64,000 nt of DNA, taken from assembly GCA_028281005.1 (NCBI GenBank), contig JANQKS010000030.1, forward strand, positions 1 to 64,000. The letters run 5' to 3'. The notes below the pieces were generated by a model. It saw only the letters and a program-made list of their open reading frames with translations. It was not told where the DNA came from and searched no databases. The DNA is from Pseudomonadales bacterium. Lineage in GTDB: Bacteria; Pseudomonadota; Gammaproteobacteria; Pseudomonadales; Azotimanducaceae. The translations under genes and the position numbers were made by a program. Shown piece after piece: positions 51,722 through 60,457 of the stretch (the first letter of the stretch is position 1; the number at the start of each line of letters is the position of its first letter).

Positions 51722-52684
51722 ATGGGGGCGAGTTACCAAATTCCGATACCCGGTGTGCAAATGGGGCACGCCATCGATCAACGCGTGATGACCGGGGTCA
51801 CCGCTTGCTTGTTTGAGCAGCCGGCCGTTACCGCGATGCACATAATGGGCGGTGCGCCGGGTACACGAGACACTGAACTGCTTAACCCCGAATTTACCGT
51901 GAGTGAAGTTGACGCCTTGGTGCTCTCCGGTGGTTCGGCTTTTGGCCTGGACGCCGCCACCGGTGTGCAAGCCTGGCTAAAAGAAAACGATCGCGGCATC
52001 GAGTTGGATCCCGTGCGTATTCCCATCGCTCCGTGCGCAATCTTGTTCGACATGCGCAACGAAGGTGATAAAAACTGGGGGCAATATCCGCCCTATCGCG
52101 AGCTCGGCTACCAAGCCATGCAATCCGTAAGCCGCAACGTCGACTTAGGACGCGCGGGTGCTGCCTACGGCGCGCGCACCGCCAATACCCCTGGTGGGTT
52201 TGGCATGGCTGGCGCCAAGCTAAGCGCAGCAGGACAGGTTTGCGCGGCGGTAGCGGTGAACGCGGTCGGTTCTCCCTTGGTGGGGGACACAGCGCACTTT
52301 TGGGCAGCCCCGTTCGAAGAAGGCAACGAATTTGGCGGCAGAGGATATCCACACCCCTGGCCCGCCGACGCCAAACAAGGCCGCACCAAGTCCGGCCAAC
52401 GTGTTGCCGGCGCCAACACCACCCTGGCGCTGGTGATTACCGATGTGGCGTTAGATGCGGCTCAAGCCAAACGTATCGCCGTTGCAGCCCACGACGGCTT
52501 CGCCCGGGCTTTGTACCCGGTGCATACGCCGGCAGACGGCGATTTGGTATTTGTCGCCTCCACCGGTCAAGTGGCGGTAGACGACGAAGCTTTGTTAGAC
52601 CTGGGTGTTCTGGCAGGCAACGTCACCGCACGGGCCATTGCGCGCGGCGTTTATGAGGCCATGGCGGACGAAGCAGACGCTTAG
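51722..52684 (+). CDS. P1 (S58/DmpA) family peptidase
   Basis: A 320-residue Ntn-type hydrolase of the DmpA/BapA family, which release N-terminal residues from amides and peptides, including beta-peptides in some members. The N-terminal 'GVQMGHAIDQRVMTGVTACL' and 'LSGGSAFGLDAATGVQAWL' are typical. 'VAGANTTLALVITD' (Asn232-Thr233) is the expected self-cleavage and nucleophile site. Thr instead of the DmpA Ser is common in bacterial relatives. Its 3' end just overlaps the convergent kinase gene. Confidence 0.85.
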   Translation: MGASYQIPIPGVQMGHAIDQRVMTGVTACLFEQPAVTAMHIMGGAPGTRDTELLNPEFTVSEVDALVLSGGSAFGLDAATGVQAWLKENDRGIELDPVRIPIAPCAILFDMRNEGDKNWGQYPPYRELGYQAMQSVSRNVDLGRAGAAYGARTANTPGGFGMAGAKLSAAGQVCAAVAVNAVGSPLVGDTAHFWAAPFEEGNEFGGRGYPHPWPADAKQGRTKSGQRVAGANTTLALVITDVALDAAQAKRIAVAAHDGFARALYPVHTPADGDLVFVASTGQVAVDDEALLDLGVLAGNVTARAIARGVYEAMADEADA

Positions 52685-53640
52685 ACTAAGTCTGTCTGCC
52701 AGTCTTCCTGCAGCAGACGCACAAGCTCACCCATGTCTTCCAGACGATCCGCCGGATTTTTCTGTAAACACTGCATCGTCACGTCTTCCAGCAGCTGTGG
52801 AATGTGCTGTCGTGTCAAGGTGGAGGGTTTGGCCGGTGTTTCATTTAACGTGTGCTGCACAATGTGTTCGAGCTTATCTAGGCCCGACGTGGTCTGGCCG
52901 CACAACACCTCGTACAACACCGCACCGAGGCTGTAGATGTCGGTTTGCACACCGATATTGGGGTCTTTGTTGATCTGCTCCGGGGACATGTAGGACACCG
53001 TACCCTGCAACACCCCCCGCCCAGTCATGGAAATGTCGGTGAGGTTTCCTTTCTCGTCGACCTCGTCTTCTTCCACACTGGAACCGTCTTTGTTCCAGAC
53101 TTTCGCCAAGCCCCAATCCAACAACAAGACTTCGCCGTAAGGACCGACCAGAATATTCTCCGGCTTGATGTCGCGATGGGCGACACCGTGGGTGTGGGCA
53201 TACTCCAGGGCGTGACCAATCTGCACAATCACGTCCACGAGCTGGGTCAGATCGTAGCGCTCCCGGTAGTCGAGAATTTCCCGCAGGGTATAGCCATGCA
53301 CCAGCTTCATGGTGAAGTAGTAGGCGCCTGAATTTTCCCGCCCCAACTCGTAGGTGGGCACCGTATTGGGATGCTGCAACATGGCCGAAACCCTCGCCTC
53401 ACGCAGAAAACGCCGTTGCTCAATGGCGTCGTCCTTAAATTCCGGGCGCAGTGTCTTGTAACACACCACACGACACAGGTGCCGGTCGGTGCATGATTTG
53501 ATCAATGACTTACCACCCTTGGCGATGGTGGTAAACATGACATAGCGCGTGTTCGGATTGAGCTTTTTCGGCAGCGCTCTATCGGTGTCTTCCAAAAAAA
53601 CGTCGCCGTATTCTTTCGACGGCTGTGGGAATTCAAGCAT
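52681..53640 (-). CDS. Eukaryotic-type Ser/Thr protein kinase
   Basis: A 319-residue soluble kinase with no membrane span. The catalytic loop 'HRDIKPEN' begins at residue 155, the alpha-C Glu is about residue 81 and the beta-3 Lys is about 62 ('VVCYKTL'). The DFG motif is DWG (175-177), a variant accepted in many bacterial kinases, and APE is SPE ('SYMSPEQ'). The glycine loop 'IAKGGKSLIKSC' lacks the usual GxGxxG. All core residues for phosphotransfer are present, so activity is plausible. The substrate is unknown. Confidence 0.9.
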   Translation of the reverse strand: MLEFPQPSKEYGDVFLEDTDRALPKKLNPNTRYVMFTTIAKGGKSLIKSCTDRHLCRVVCYKTLRPEFKDDAIEQRRFLREARVSAMLQHPNTVPTYELGRENSGAYYFTMKLVHGYTLREILDYRERYDLTQLVDVIVQIGHALEYAHTHGVAHRDIKPENILVGPYGEVLLLDWGLAKVWNKDGSSVEEDEVDEKGNLTDISMTGRGVLQGTVSYMSPEQINKDPNIGVQTDIYSLGAVLYEVLCGQTTSGLDKLEHIVQHTLNETPAKPSTLTRQHIPQLLEDVTMQCLQKNPADRLEDMGELVRLLQEDWQTDLV

Positions 53641-53742
53641 GCCGAGTTACCGTTGGAGAATGACCCACAATGTAGCACCCTGTGTATTCGGCTGACTACC
53701 CTGATAGACCTCCACACCCACCAGCCAGCCACTCATCGGCAC

Positions 53743-55026
53743 TTAGGTTAAATGCAAATCCGCACGCCCCGTGTGCTGAGCATCATCTGCGGCCAATAGC
53801 TTAAAAACATCTCGCTGGGCTTTACTGCCACCAATCTTGTAGGTGTCAGACTGCAACGCGTGCAAACGTTGCAGCGCCGCCTCCGGCTGATCGATAGATT
53901 CCACAATGGCCTGCGCCAGACCGACACCCACCGATCGACAGACCCCACCTTGCTCTCCTGCCTGGGTAGACCATTGCCGCAGGGTTGTGAGCATTTCCTG
54001 CGCGTGCGCCGAGCGTGTCACCGCTAATGGAATCAGATAGTGGAGGCTGGCAAACACGAGCTCTTGATCCTGTGTGTGCTGCGCACAGACAGTCGCCAGC
54101 GATTGCCATCGGTCTCCAACATCTACGCCTAAGAAGTGTAGCCGCCACAACAACGCGGCGTTGTTGCAGATGTCCAGGTAGAAGTCGTCCGCGGTGCTGG
54201 CCGCGAGCTGCTGATCGTAAACATCCAAAGCAGCTTGGGTATCACCCAACCCAAGGTGATGCAGCGCACCGTGCCATATGACGTGATAGCGGAAATTATT
54301 AGTGCCCTGCCAGTGGCCACGCAGCTGCGCCAGCCAGTCTAAACCTTGCTGGTGATGGATTCGCTGAGATTGGCCTTGCTCAGTTTCGCCCCGCATAAGA
54401 TAAACGTGCGCCACGGCATGAGTGGCCCAAATGTCCGCCGGATTCGCTGCCACGGCACGTTGGCCGTGGTCTAAAGCTGTACTGTAATCACCCGCCTCTT
54501 CCAGCCCAAAGGCGTACATTCCCAACAAATAAGAAAAGTGGGGGTGTTCCTCCGGCCAGGCTGGCAAAACACGCGCGATGGAGTCACGCATCCCGGTTTC
54601 CAAACCTGTATAAAAATGCAGATAGTGGGCGATGCGTAAGGCCAACATATCGAGCGGGTGTTCCTGCAGCAACAACTCCAGTCGCGTCAGCGCAACATCC
54701 CCTTGGTCTTTGCTCCACAGCGCCAAAGCTTCCACGTGTAGCCGCTCGCGTGGATTGACGCGCCCCTGCTCGACCAGCGCCTGCGCTTGGGCCAAAGTTG
54801 CATCAAGAGCAGACTTGAACTGGGGGTGTGCTGCCAAGCGCAATAAGTAACCTCGCAAACAAAGTGCCATGACCATATCGGGCGCCGACTCTAATAACTT
54901 CTGCACCAAGGCCATGGTGTCCGCTTGTGCTGCCAGGTAAGACGTTACCGCACCTTCAAACTCGGTGACTGCAGCCGCGGAAGGTGCGCTGTAGCTGACA
55001 CCCCAGGCATCACTAAACTCACTCAA
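53743..55026 (-). CDS. Tetratricopeptide (TTC38-like) protein
   Basis: A 427-residue helical-repeat protein without signal peptide or spans. Repeat helices recur, e.g. 'LLRLAAHPQFKSALDATLAQ', 'LDHGQRAVAANPADIWATHA', 'GLGDTQAALDVYDQQLAAST'. The 'YHVIWHGALHHLGLGD' block and 'ATHAVAHVYLMRGE' match tetratricopeptide protein 38-like sequences widespread in proteobacteria. Function unknown. It is between a kinase and a methyltransferase, all minus strand. Confidence 0.8.
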   Translation of the reverse strand: MSEFSDAWGVSYSAPSAAAVTEFEGAVTSYLAAQADTMALVQKLLESAPDMVMALCLRGYLLRLAAHPQFKSALDATLAQAQALVEQGRVNPRERLHVEALALWSKDQGDVALTRLELLLQEHPLDMLALRIAHYLHFYTGLETGMRDSIARVLPAWPEEHPHFSYLLGMYAFGLEEAGDYSTALDHGQRAVAANPADIWATHAVAHVYLMRGETEQGQSQRIHHQQGLDWLAQLRGHWQGTNNFRYHVIWHGALHHLGLGDTQAALDVYDQQLAASTADDFYLDICNNAALLWRLHFLGVDVGDRWQSLATVCAQHTQDQELVFASLHYLIPLAVTRSAHAQEMLTTLRQWSTQAGEQGGVCRSVGVGLAQAIVESIDQPEAALQRLHALQSDTYKIGGSKAQRDVFKLLAADDAQHTGRADLHLT

Positions 55027-55068
55027 ATGTTGTACTCCATGTTTTGCCTGCAGACATCAATTGAGGCG

Positions 55069-55725
55069 TCAGTTGCAACGCTTAACCGCGCGGACATAGG
55101 TGTCCAACGCCACACGAGAGACATCGCCAACTGTCCCATGCCCCGGTTCACTTGCCACCGTGCGCTCGACCACTTCTGCGCGTACCACTTCGAACCCAAG
55201 CAACGCATCACACACGATGTCCACACCAGGCAAAACAGCTGGATCCTGCGGACCACCGGCGCCGTGATCAATATTGCTTGGGTCATGACCAAGGTAGATG
55301 AAGGTCCCGCCGCTACATAGGGCCTGTGACAGGTTAGCCAACCAGCGACTGCGGTCCTCGGCACTGGTATGCAGGTAAAGCACCGCCACCAGATCAAAAC
55401 TACCGGGGGTTATGACACATTGACTCACGTCGTCCACCCGCCATTGCACCTGTAGACCGCGAAGAGCTGCAATACGTTTGGCCTTATCGATGGCCACGCT
55501 GGAGAAGTCGATGGCGGTCACTTGCCAACCCCGTTCCGCCAGCCAGAGCGCGTTGCGCCCTTCACCGCAGCCGACATCTAAGGCCCGCCCGGGCGCGAGA
55601 TCGGCTACTTCTTGTGCAAACATCTGGTTGGGCGCAGCAGACCACACCAGCTCTTTGGCAGCGTAACGTTTATCCCAACGTGCCCGCCGTTCGTCCACGG
55701 TTGGCGGCTTTGAAGCTACAGACAC
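55069..55725 (-). CDS. Class I SAM-dependent methyltransferase (TehB-like)
   Basis: A 218-residue protein. The SAM-binding motif I is 'ALDVGCGEGRNALWLAERGW' (about residues 48-67), followed by 'VTAIDFSSVAIDKAKRIAAL' and motif 'FDLVAVLYLH'. The N-terminal 'RWDKRYAAKELVWSAAPN' is common to TehB/thiopurine-type methyltransferases. The substrate cannot be told. Confidence 0.9.
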   Translation of the reverse strand: MSVASKPPTVDERRARWDKRYAAKELVWSAAPNQMFAQEVADLAPGRALDVGCGEGRNALWLAERGWQVTAIDFSSVAIDKAKRIAALRGLQVQWRVDDVSQCVITPGSFDLVAVLYLHTSAEDRSRWLANLSQALCSGGTFIYLGHDPSNIDHGAGGPQDPAVLPGVDIVCDALLGFEVVRAEVVERTVASEPGHGTVGDVSRVALDTYVRAVKRCN

Positions 55726-55741
55726 CGCACATCCAAAATGT

Positions 55742-56434
55742 TTAGCCGCTCACTTTTACCGGCGGGTCGCTCTCCATGGAGTCAAACATCACCTCATCCG
55801 GTACGTTCATAATCGCCTCGTACGCACCTTGAGGGTAGTTGGTCATGTGTGGCCCAGAGGAGGTGCTCACATCGGGCTGCGCGACAGTACCGCCGCTGTC
55901 CGCATACGCCGGAGGATTCTTGTAACGTTCTAACTCTTCCGCGCTGATGCCAGCGAGTTCAACCACCTCCGGGTCGATCCAAGCTTCTGCATTAATGGGT
56001 TCATTAGAATAGCTCAGCTCCAAAGAGAGATTTTCCGGGCCGGCAAAGTACATGGAGCAACACATGCCGTGATCCACCGGCCCCATCACCGGCACACCTT
56101 TTGCGCGCAGACGATCGCGCATGGCCATCAACTCTTCGTGGTTTTTAACCTTCAACGCCAGATGCTGCATGGTGCCGCCGGCGCTGTTAGCACCGGGATT
56201 ACCGGCATGGGATTCGCCCAGCACACGCGGGATTTTACTGATCTCAGGATTGCAGACAAAGGCGATGGAGCTTTCGTCGTTTAAACGCAGAAAGCCATGC
56301 CAAGTGTTTTCAACGCCGTGCATCCAATACAGCGCCTGCAACTCCATGCCAAGTTTGTCGGTAAAAAACTCGATCTGCTCCTTCATATTGGCAGTACACA
56401 CTGCCAAATGATGTAAACCTTCAACCTTGTTCAT
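55742..56434 (-). CDS. VOC-superfamily (glyoxalase/dioxygenase-type) protein
   Basis: A 230-residue protein from ATG 56434, which has AGAGGA before it. It starts with 'VEGLHHLAVCTANMKEQIEF' (metal-ligand His at about 6-7), with a second module 'GTMQHLALKVKNHEELMAMR' and 'GPVDHGMCCSMYFAGPENLS'. These paired beta-alpha-beta-beta-beta units and His/Glu positions suit a metal-dependent dioxygenase or lyase. The reaction is unknown. A long C-terminal extension of about 70 residues follows. Confidence 0.8.
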   Translation of the reverse strand: MNKVEGLHHLAVCTANMKEQIEFFTDKLGMELQALYWMHGVENTWHGFLRLNDESSIAFVCNPEISKIPRVLGESHAGNPGANSAGGTMQHLALKVKNHEELMAMRDRLRAKGVPVMGPVDHGMCCSMYFAGPENLSLELSYSNEPINAEAWIDPEVVELAGISAEELERYKNPPAYADSGGTVAQPDVSTSSGPHMTNYPQGAYEAIMNVPDEVMFDSMESDPPVKVSG

Positions 56435-56567
56435 ACACGTCCTCTTATTTATGCATGCCGCAATTGTACTCAGGGTCACCAGCCAGCGTCATGTGTAAAG
56501 CGTGCACACCGAGATCTGCTTCAAAGCCGTGTGTATGCTTGGGATTGATATAACGCGGAGGCTCAAC

Positions 56568-57314
56568 ATGCCGCTAGAGACGATCCCCCTGGCAAGGCTG
56601 GGGGTGGCTTTTTTACCCGTGCTGGCTGTGATCGCCATCATGTGGCGCTGGCGCGTTCAACCCGGCAAAGCCGCCTATGCCCTGATGCGCATGCTGCTAC
56701 AATTGCTGCTCATTGGGTATGTACTGGTTGCGATCTTCCAGGCGGACTCCAGTTTGATTGTCCTAGGCGTTTTGTTGGTCATGGTGACAGCATCCGCCTG
56801 GATAGCACTGAACACCGTCCCCGGCCAGCGCCGTTCGTTGTATGCGATCAGTTTGGCGGCGGTGCTTCTCGGCGGCGGCACTACGCTTGCGATCACCACC
56901 CAAGCGGTACTTGCATTGGAAGTGTGGTTCGAGCCGCGTTTCTTGATTCCTCTCGCGGGCATGACGTTTGCAAATTGTATGACCAGCATCAGCCTGGCAG
57001 CAGAACGTGTCACCGCAGAGCTGGCTCATACAGACAACTATCTTGAGGCGCGTAACGCCGGCTTTCAGGCAGCCATGATCCCAGTGGTCAATTCGCTGTT
57101 TGCAGTGGGTTTGGTGTCTTTACCGGGCATGATGACAGGACAAATTTTGTCTGGGGTATCCCCTTTTACCGCAGCGCGTTACCAGATCATGGTGATGTGT
57201 ATGATGTTTGCTTCGGCGGGTCTTGCGACCTGGCTGTTTCTCATTCTCTCGCAAAAATTTACCAAGCTTGCTGGCGGGCAAAAGTCGCCCCGGGACGAAA
57301 AACCCAGCAGATAG
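56568..57314 (+). CDS. FetB/YbbM-like (UPF0014) ABC permease
   Basis: A 248-residue membrane protein from ATG 56568 (GGAGG site six bases before). Seven spans are predicted. Family blocks 'MRMLLQLLLIGYVLVAIF' and 'PLAGMTFANCMTSISLAAER' and 'FQAAMIPVVNSLFAVGLVSL', 'PGMMTGQILSGVSPFTAARY' are diagnostic. E. coli FetB exports iron with the ATPase FetA. No ATPase gene is beside it here, so its partner must be elsewhere. Confidence 0.85.
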   Translation: MPLETIPLARLGVAFLPVLAVIAIMWRWRVQPGKAAYALMRMLLQLLLIGYVLVAIFQADSSLIVLGVLLVMVTASAWIALNTVPGQRRSLYAISLAAVLLGGGTTLAITTQAVLALEVWFEPRFLIPLAGMTFANCMTSISLAAERVTAELAHTDNYLEARNAGFQAAMIPVVNSLFAVGLVSLPGMMTGQILSGVSPFTAARYQIMVMCMMFASAGLATWLFLILSQKFTKLAGGQKSPRDEKPSR

Positions 57315-57325
57315 GCAAACTTTTA

Positions 57326-57994
57326 TTAGTGCGCACGCCGCTGGTCCCTACTCTCCAAGCGCCCGATCAAGTCCGCCACTACCTCCGTGGCATCCAGCGG
57401 CAATGAGGCTAAAGCCAACGCTTCGCGACGCCCTCTCGCGCTGATCACCACCAAATCGCCTAACTCTGAAATCTTGCTGTAGAACACACCACAGCCTGGG
57501 ATATCACTTTTGTAGATGCGCTCTGGAACCAACATACCGTCTGCGGGGAAACCAAGCGCGCTGTAACGATGCGTAAAACTACGCAGAGGACCGGGTAAAT
57601 CAGCCACCGCATGATGACGCTGCTCATGGAGCGTTTCGGCATGTTTCAGCACCAACTCGCAACAGGCGTACAAATCATGTAAACGCGCGTGGAAATCCAA
57701 ACCCATCTCCACCGCAAGCTTGGACAACGTGCGCCACGCCGCCAGTACCTGGAGGTTTTGCAACTCGTCGAAGCCTTGCAGAAGTTTAACGCTCAGCGTG
57801 TCAGGCGCTTCGTCATAACCGGCGTCTATCTGCAAGCGTCGCATGTGCAAGCGTAACGCCCGTTCTGCCTCACCGCGGGTGGCATAAGGCCCTTCTTCGC
57901 GCTCCCGCGAGGAAAAGTACCAACTGTCATTAATTGCAAATACCCGGTCCGCCCGGAAATAGTGAGTTTTTTGCTCTCGTCTCACTTCATCCAT
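57326..57994 (-). CDS. DUF6316-like protein with unassigned C-terminal half
   Basis: A 222-residue cytoplasmic protein. The first 60 residues ('RVFAINDSWYFSSREREEGP', 'YATRGEAERALRLHMRR') look like the small DUF6316 domain, a short sandwich seen alone in marine gammaproteobacteria. The remainder, with 'DLYACCELVLKHAETLHEQR' (possibly helical) and a late 'PERIYKSDIPGCGVFYSKIS', matches no family I know. It ends convergent with the FetB-like gene, 11 bp away. Function unknown. Confidence 0.6.
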   Translation of the reverse strand: MDEVRREQKTHYFRADRVFAINDSWYFSSREREEGPYATRGEAERALRLHMRRLQIDAGYDEAPDTLSVKLLQGFDELQNLQVLAAWRTLSKLAVEMGLDFHARLHDLYACCELVLKHAETLHEQRHHAVADLPGPLRSFTHRYSALGFPADGMLVPERIYKSDIPGCGVFYSKISELGDLVVISARGRREALALASLPLDATEVVADLIGRLESRDQRRAH

Positions 57995-58252
57995 CGTACT
58001 GCCTATCGCGTTACTACGCTCACTGTCTACCCCTGTTTACCCCATCGGCGATAGTACATTTGTGTTGCAAGGACTATGTAAATAAAACGTAACACCGCCG
58101 CGCGTAGTAACGGTACCTGTCAGAACCAACACACCGATAGATTGTGCGCCATAAGCATCGAGGCATCTCACGCCCTCGTCAAACCGCGCCTCAAGTATCA
58201 CGCTTTGCGGCCCTCATTCATCACAACTTATGTGCTCACTAAGAGGAAGATA

Positions 58253-60323
58253 CATGTTTAGTCTTAGAGTCAGACTGCTGGAGCTGATGTTAGTCGTCAG
58301 TTTGTCGACGCTCACCCCGACCGCCCAAGCAGAAACCGCTGCAGCGGACAACTCCGACAGCGCCGAGATCGTTGAGGAAATGGTTGTATTTGGCTATCGG
58401 GAACGTACCTACGGCGCAAAGGACGCCAGCGCAGGAACGCTGTTCGACCTACCGTTGGATGAAACGCCGTTTAACATCAGCGTCATCACCGAAGACCTGA
58501 TAGACGATCTACAGCTCAATACCCTCTATGACGCCGTGCAACTGAATGCGAGTGTCAGCCGTACTCACTCTCACAGCAAGAACGCCGTGGGTTTTCAAAT
58601 CCGTGGTTTTGCGCTCAGCGCAGACCAGCAGGGTTATCTTCTTAACGGCGTACCCGTTTCAAGTTTTGACGCACCGCCAGCCCATACATCCGCGCTTGAA
58701 CGTATCGAAGTTTTAAAAGGCACCGGAAACAGAGTCAAGCTATCAGCTCCAAGCCACAGTCGGAGACTTTGATGTATACCGGGGCGAGTTTGATGCCATC
58801 GGCGCAATCAGCGACGGATTGTCCTATCGTTTCACACTTGGATAGGAAGACTCACAAGGTGTCGTTGACTACGACTATTCGAAAGACTTCGCACCCACTG
58901 TACAACTGCTGTGGCAACCCACGGATCAAACAAGCATCCGCTTCATCGCCGAATACATCGAACACGAAGGTAATCCGATCTCTTCTGATACCGTGTTTTT
59001 CGAGGGTGCATTCATTGAAGCAGATAAAGAGCAGTACCTCGGCTTTTCTACCGACTACGAGGAACAGGAGAGCAAAGGCGCGCAGATTCACATCGATCAT
59101 CAAATCACAGAGAACATCCGTTGGAAGACTCAGTTAGGCTACAAAGAAGGGGGTCGCGAAGCAGGTAATTCCGGCTATATTGCCCTCGTTCCTTTTGTCA
59201 TTCCCGGTTTCTCCGACGCGGCCAGCGGCCTCGCGTTCCGCTCAGCATTCGATCAGAAACGGGAGTCCGAAGCGGAGTATCTGGCCAGCCACATTGCCTG
59301 GGAATTTGAAACTGGCGGCATAAGCCATGAGTTTGTTATTGGCGCCAATTACTCCAAGGCGGAGATCACCAACATCGGGTACTTCAATTCGGTGGCCGGC
59401 CTGATCGCTGACGTGCTAGGAGGAAACTTTGCAGCGCTATTCACGCTGCCGCCGAGCGTCAACATTTTTAACCCCGCCACCGTCCCCTACCAACATCTCG
59501 ATAATTTCGGTAGTTCTCCGCCGTTCTATCGTGACACCTGGGAGTTTGAGAATGCGGGTCTCAACCTACAGGATGCCATCGACATTCCCTCGATGAATAT
59601 GCACGTGCTGCTGGGCCTGCGTTATTCAAGGGCAAGCTCCGATGCACTGGAATCAGCTCACGGGGTATAGACGGCAGATTGATTAAAGCCCCAGAGACCG
59701 GTGAGCAGGTTGAAATCGGTTGGCGCGGCAGCTTCTACGACGACAACCTATCGGCCACCTTGGCGGTGTACGAACTGACCAAGAACGATGTGATTGTTCC
59801 CACGGGGATTCCCAACATCTCTGAAGTAGCCGGCGAGCAGCGCAGCAGAGGGGTGGAGTTGGATATCAATGGCAGCATCGGCACGGTCTGGGATATTTTC
59901 TTCAGCTATGCCTATACGGATACCGAAATTATCGACGCGGGTACCACCTCGACGACGGATGGAGACCCGTTCCTGGGTGTACCCGAGCACAAATCTGTAC
60001 TCTGGAATAGTTTTTCAGCGGCGTTTTTGGGACTGGATAACGTGACCTTTGGCTACGTCATTGATTACGCTTCAGATTACGAAACATCTGCGCTCACCGA
60101 CGTCGCTACGCTGAGTTTCGGTCCAGTAGGGGTCGACAAGCAGGGATTTGTGCACAACATCAACGTTGCGTACAGCACAGACAGCAGCTGGGGCGATCTT
60201 GAGGTGACGGTTGCACTGCGTAATTTGACCGACGAGTGGTACGTCTTAAACACCAGCAATGCCATCTTTGGTAAACGCGGTGAACCGCGCAGCTATCTTC
60301 TCACCACCACTCTAAATTTTTAG
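58253..60323 (+). pseudogene. Decayed TonB-dependent (siderophore-type) receptor
   Basis: Starts at ATG 58253 with a good AAGAGGAAG site and a signal peptide ending 'TAQAETA'. The plug domain reads well to 'RIEVLKGTGN' (about 58737) and then loses frame just before the expected GG..N..TK block, so a piece is deleted. The barrel resumes in another frame ('LQATVGDFDVYRGEFDAI'), meets a TAG near 58842, then continues through 58860-59668 ('DYDYSKDF', 'FFEGAFIEADKEQYLGF'). A second frame break is at about 59670-59690, after which 'GEQVEIGWRGSFYDDNLSAT' runs to the true end 'YLLTTTLNF'. At least three lesions: not functional. Confidence 0.85.
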
Positions 60324-60457
60324 CGCCTACGCGTTGATTGAGGGGCGACACAGCGACGCTAACGCTAGCCGCCCCGCAAGACTACGCAGAATTACCAATG
60401 TGACTGAGAAGCATTTTCATTTAATATCACTCCACTCAAGTTGTTTTAGGGGGTTCT

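Noticed and set aside
50489-51970. Longer version of the flavoprotein gene starting at 51970
   Set aside because: The extra 112 residues cross the divergent P1 peptidase gene and match nothing; ATG 51634 fits the family start.
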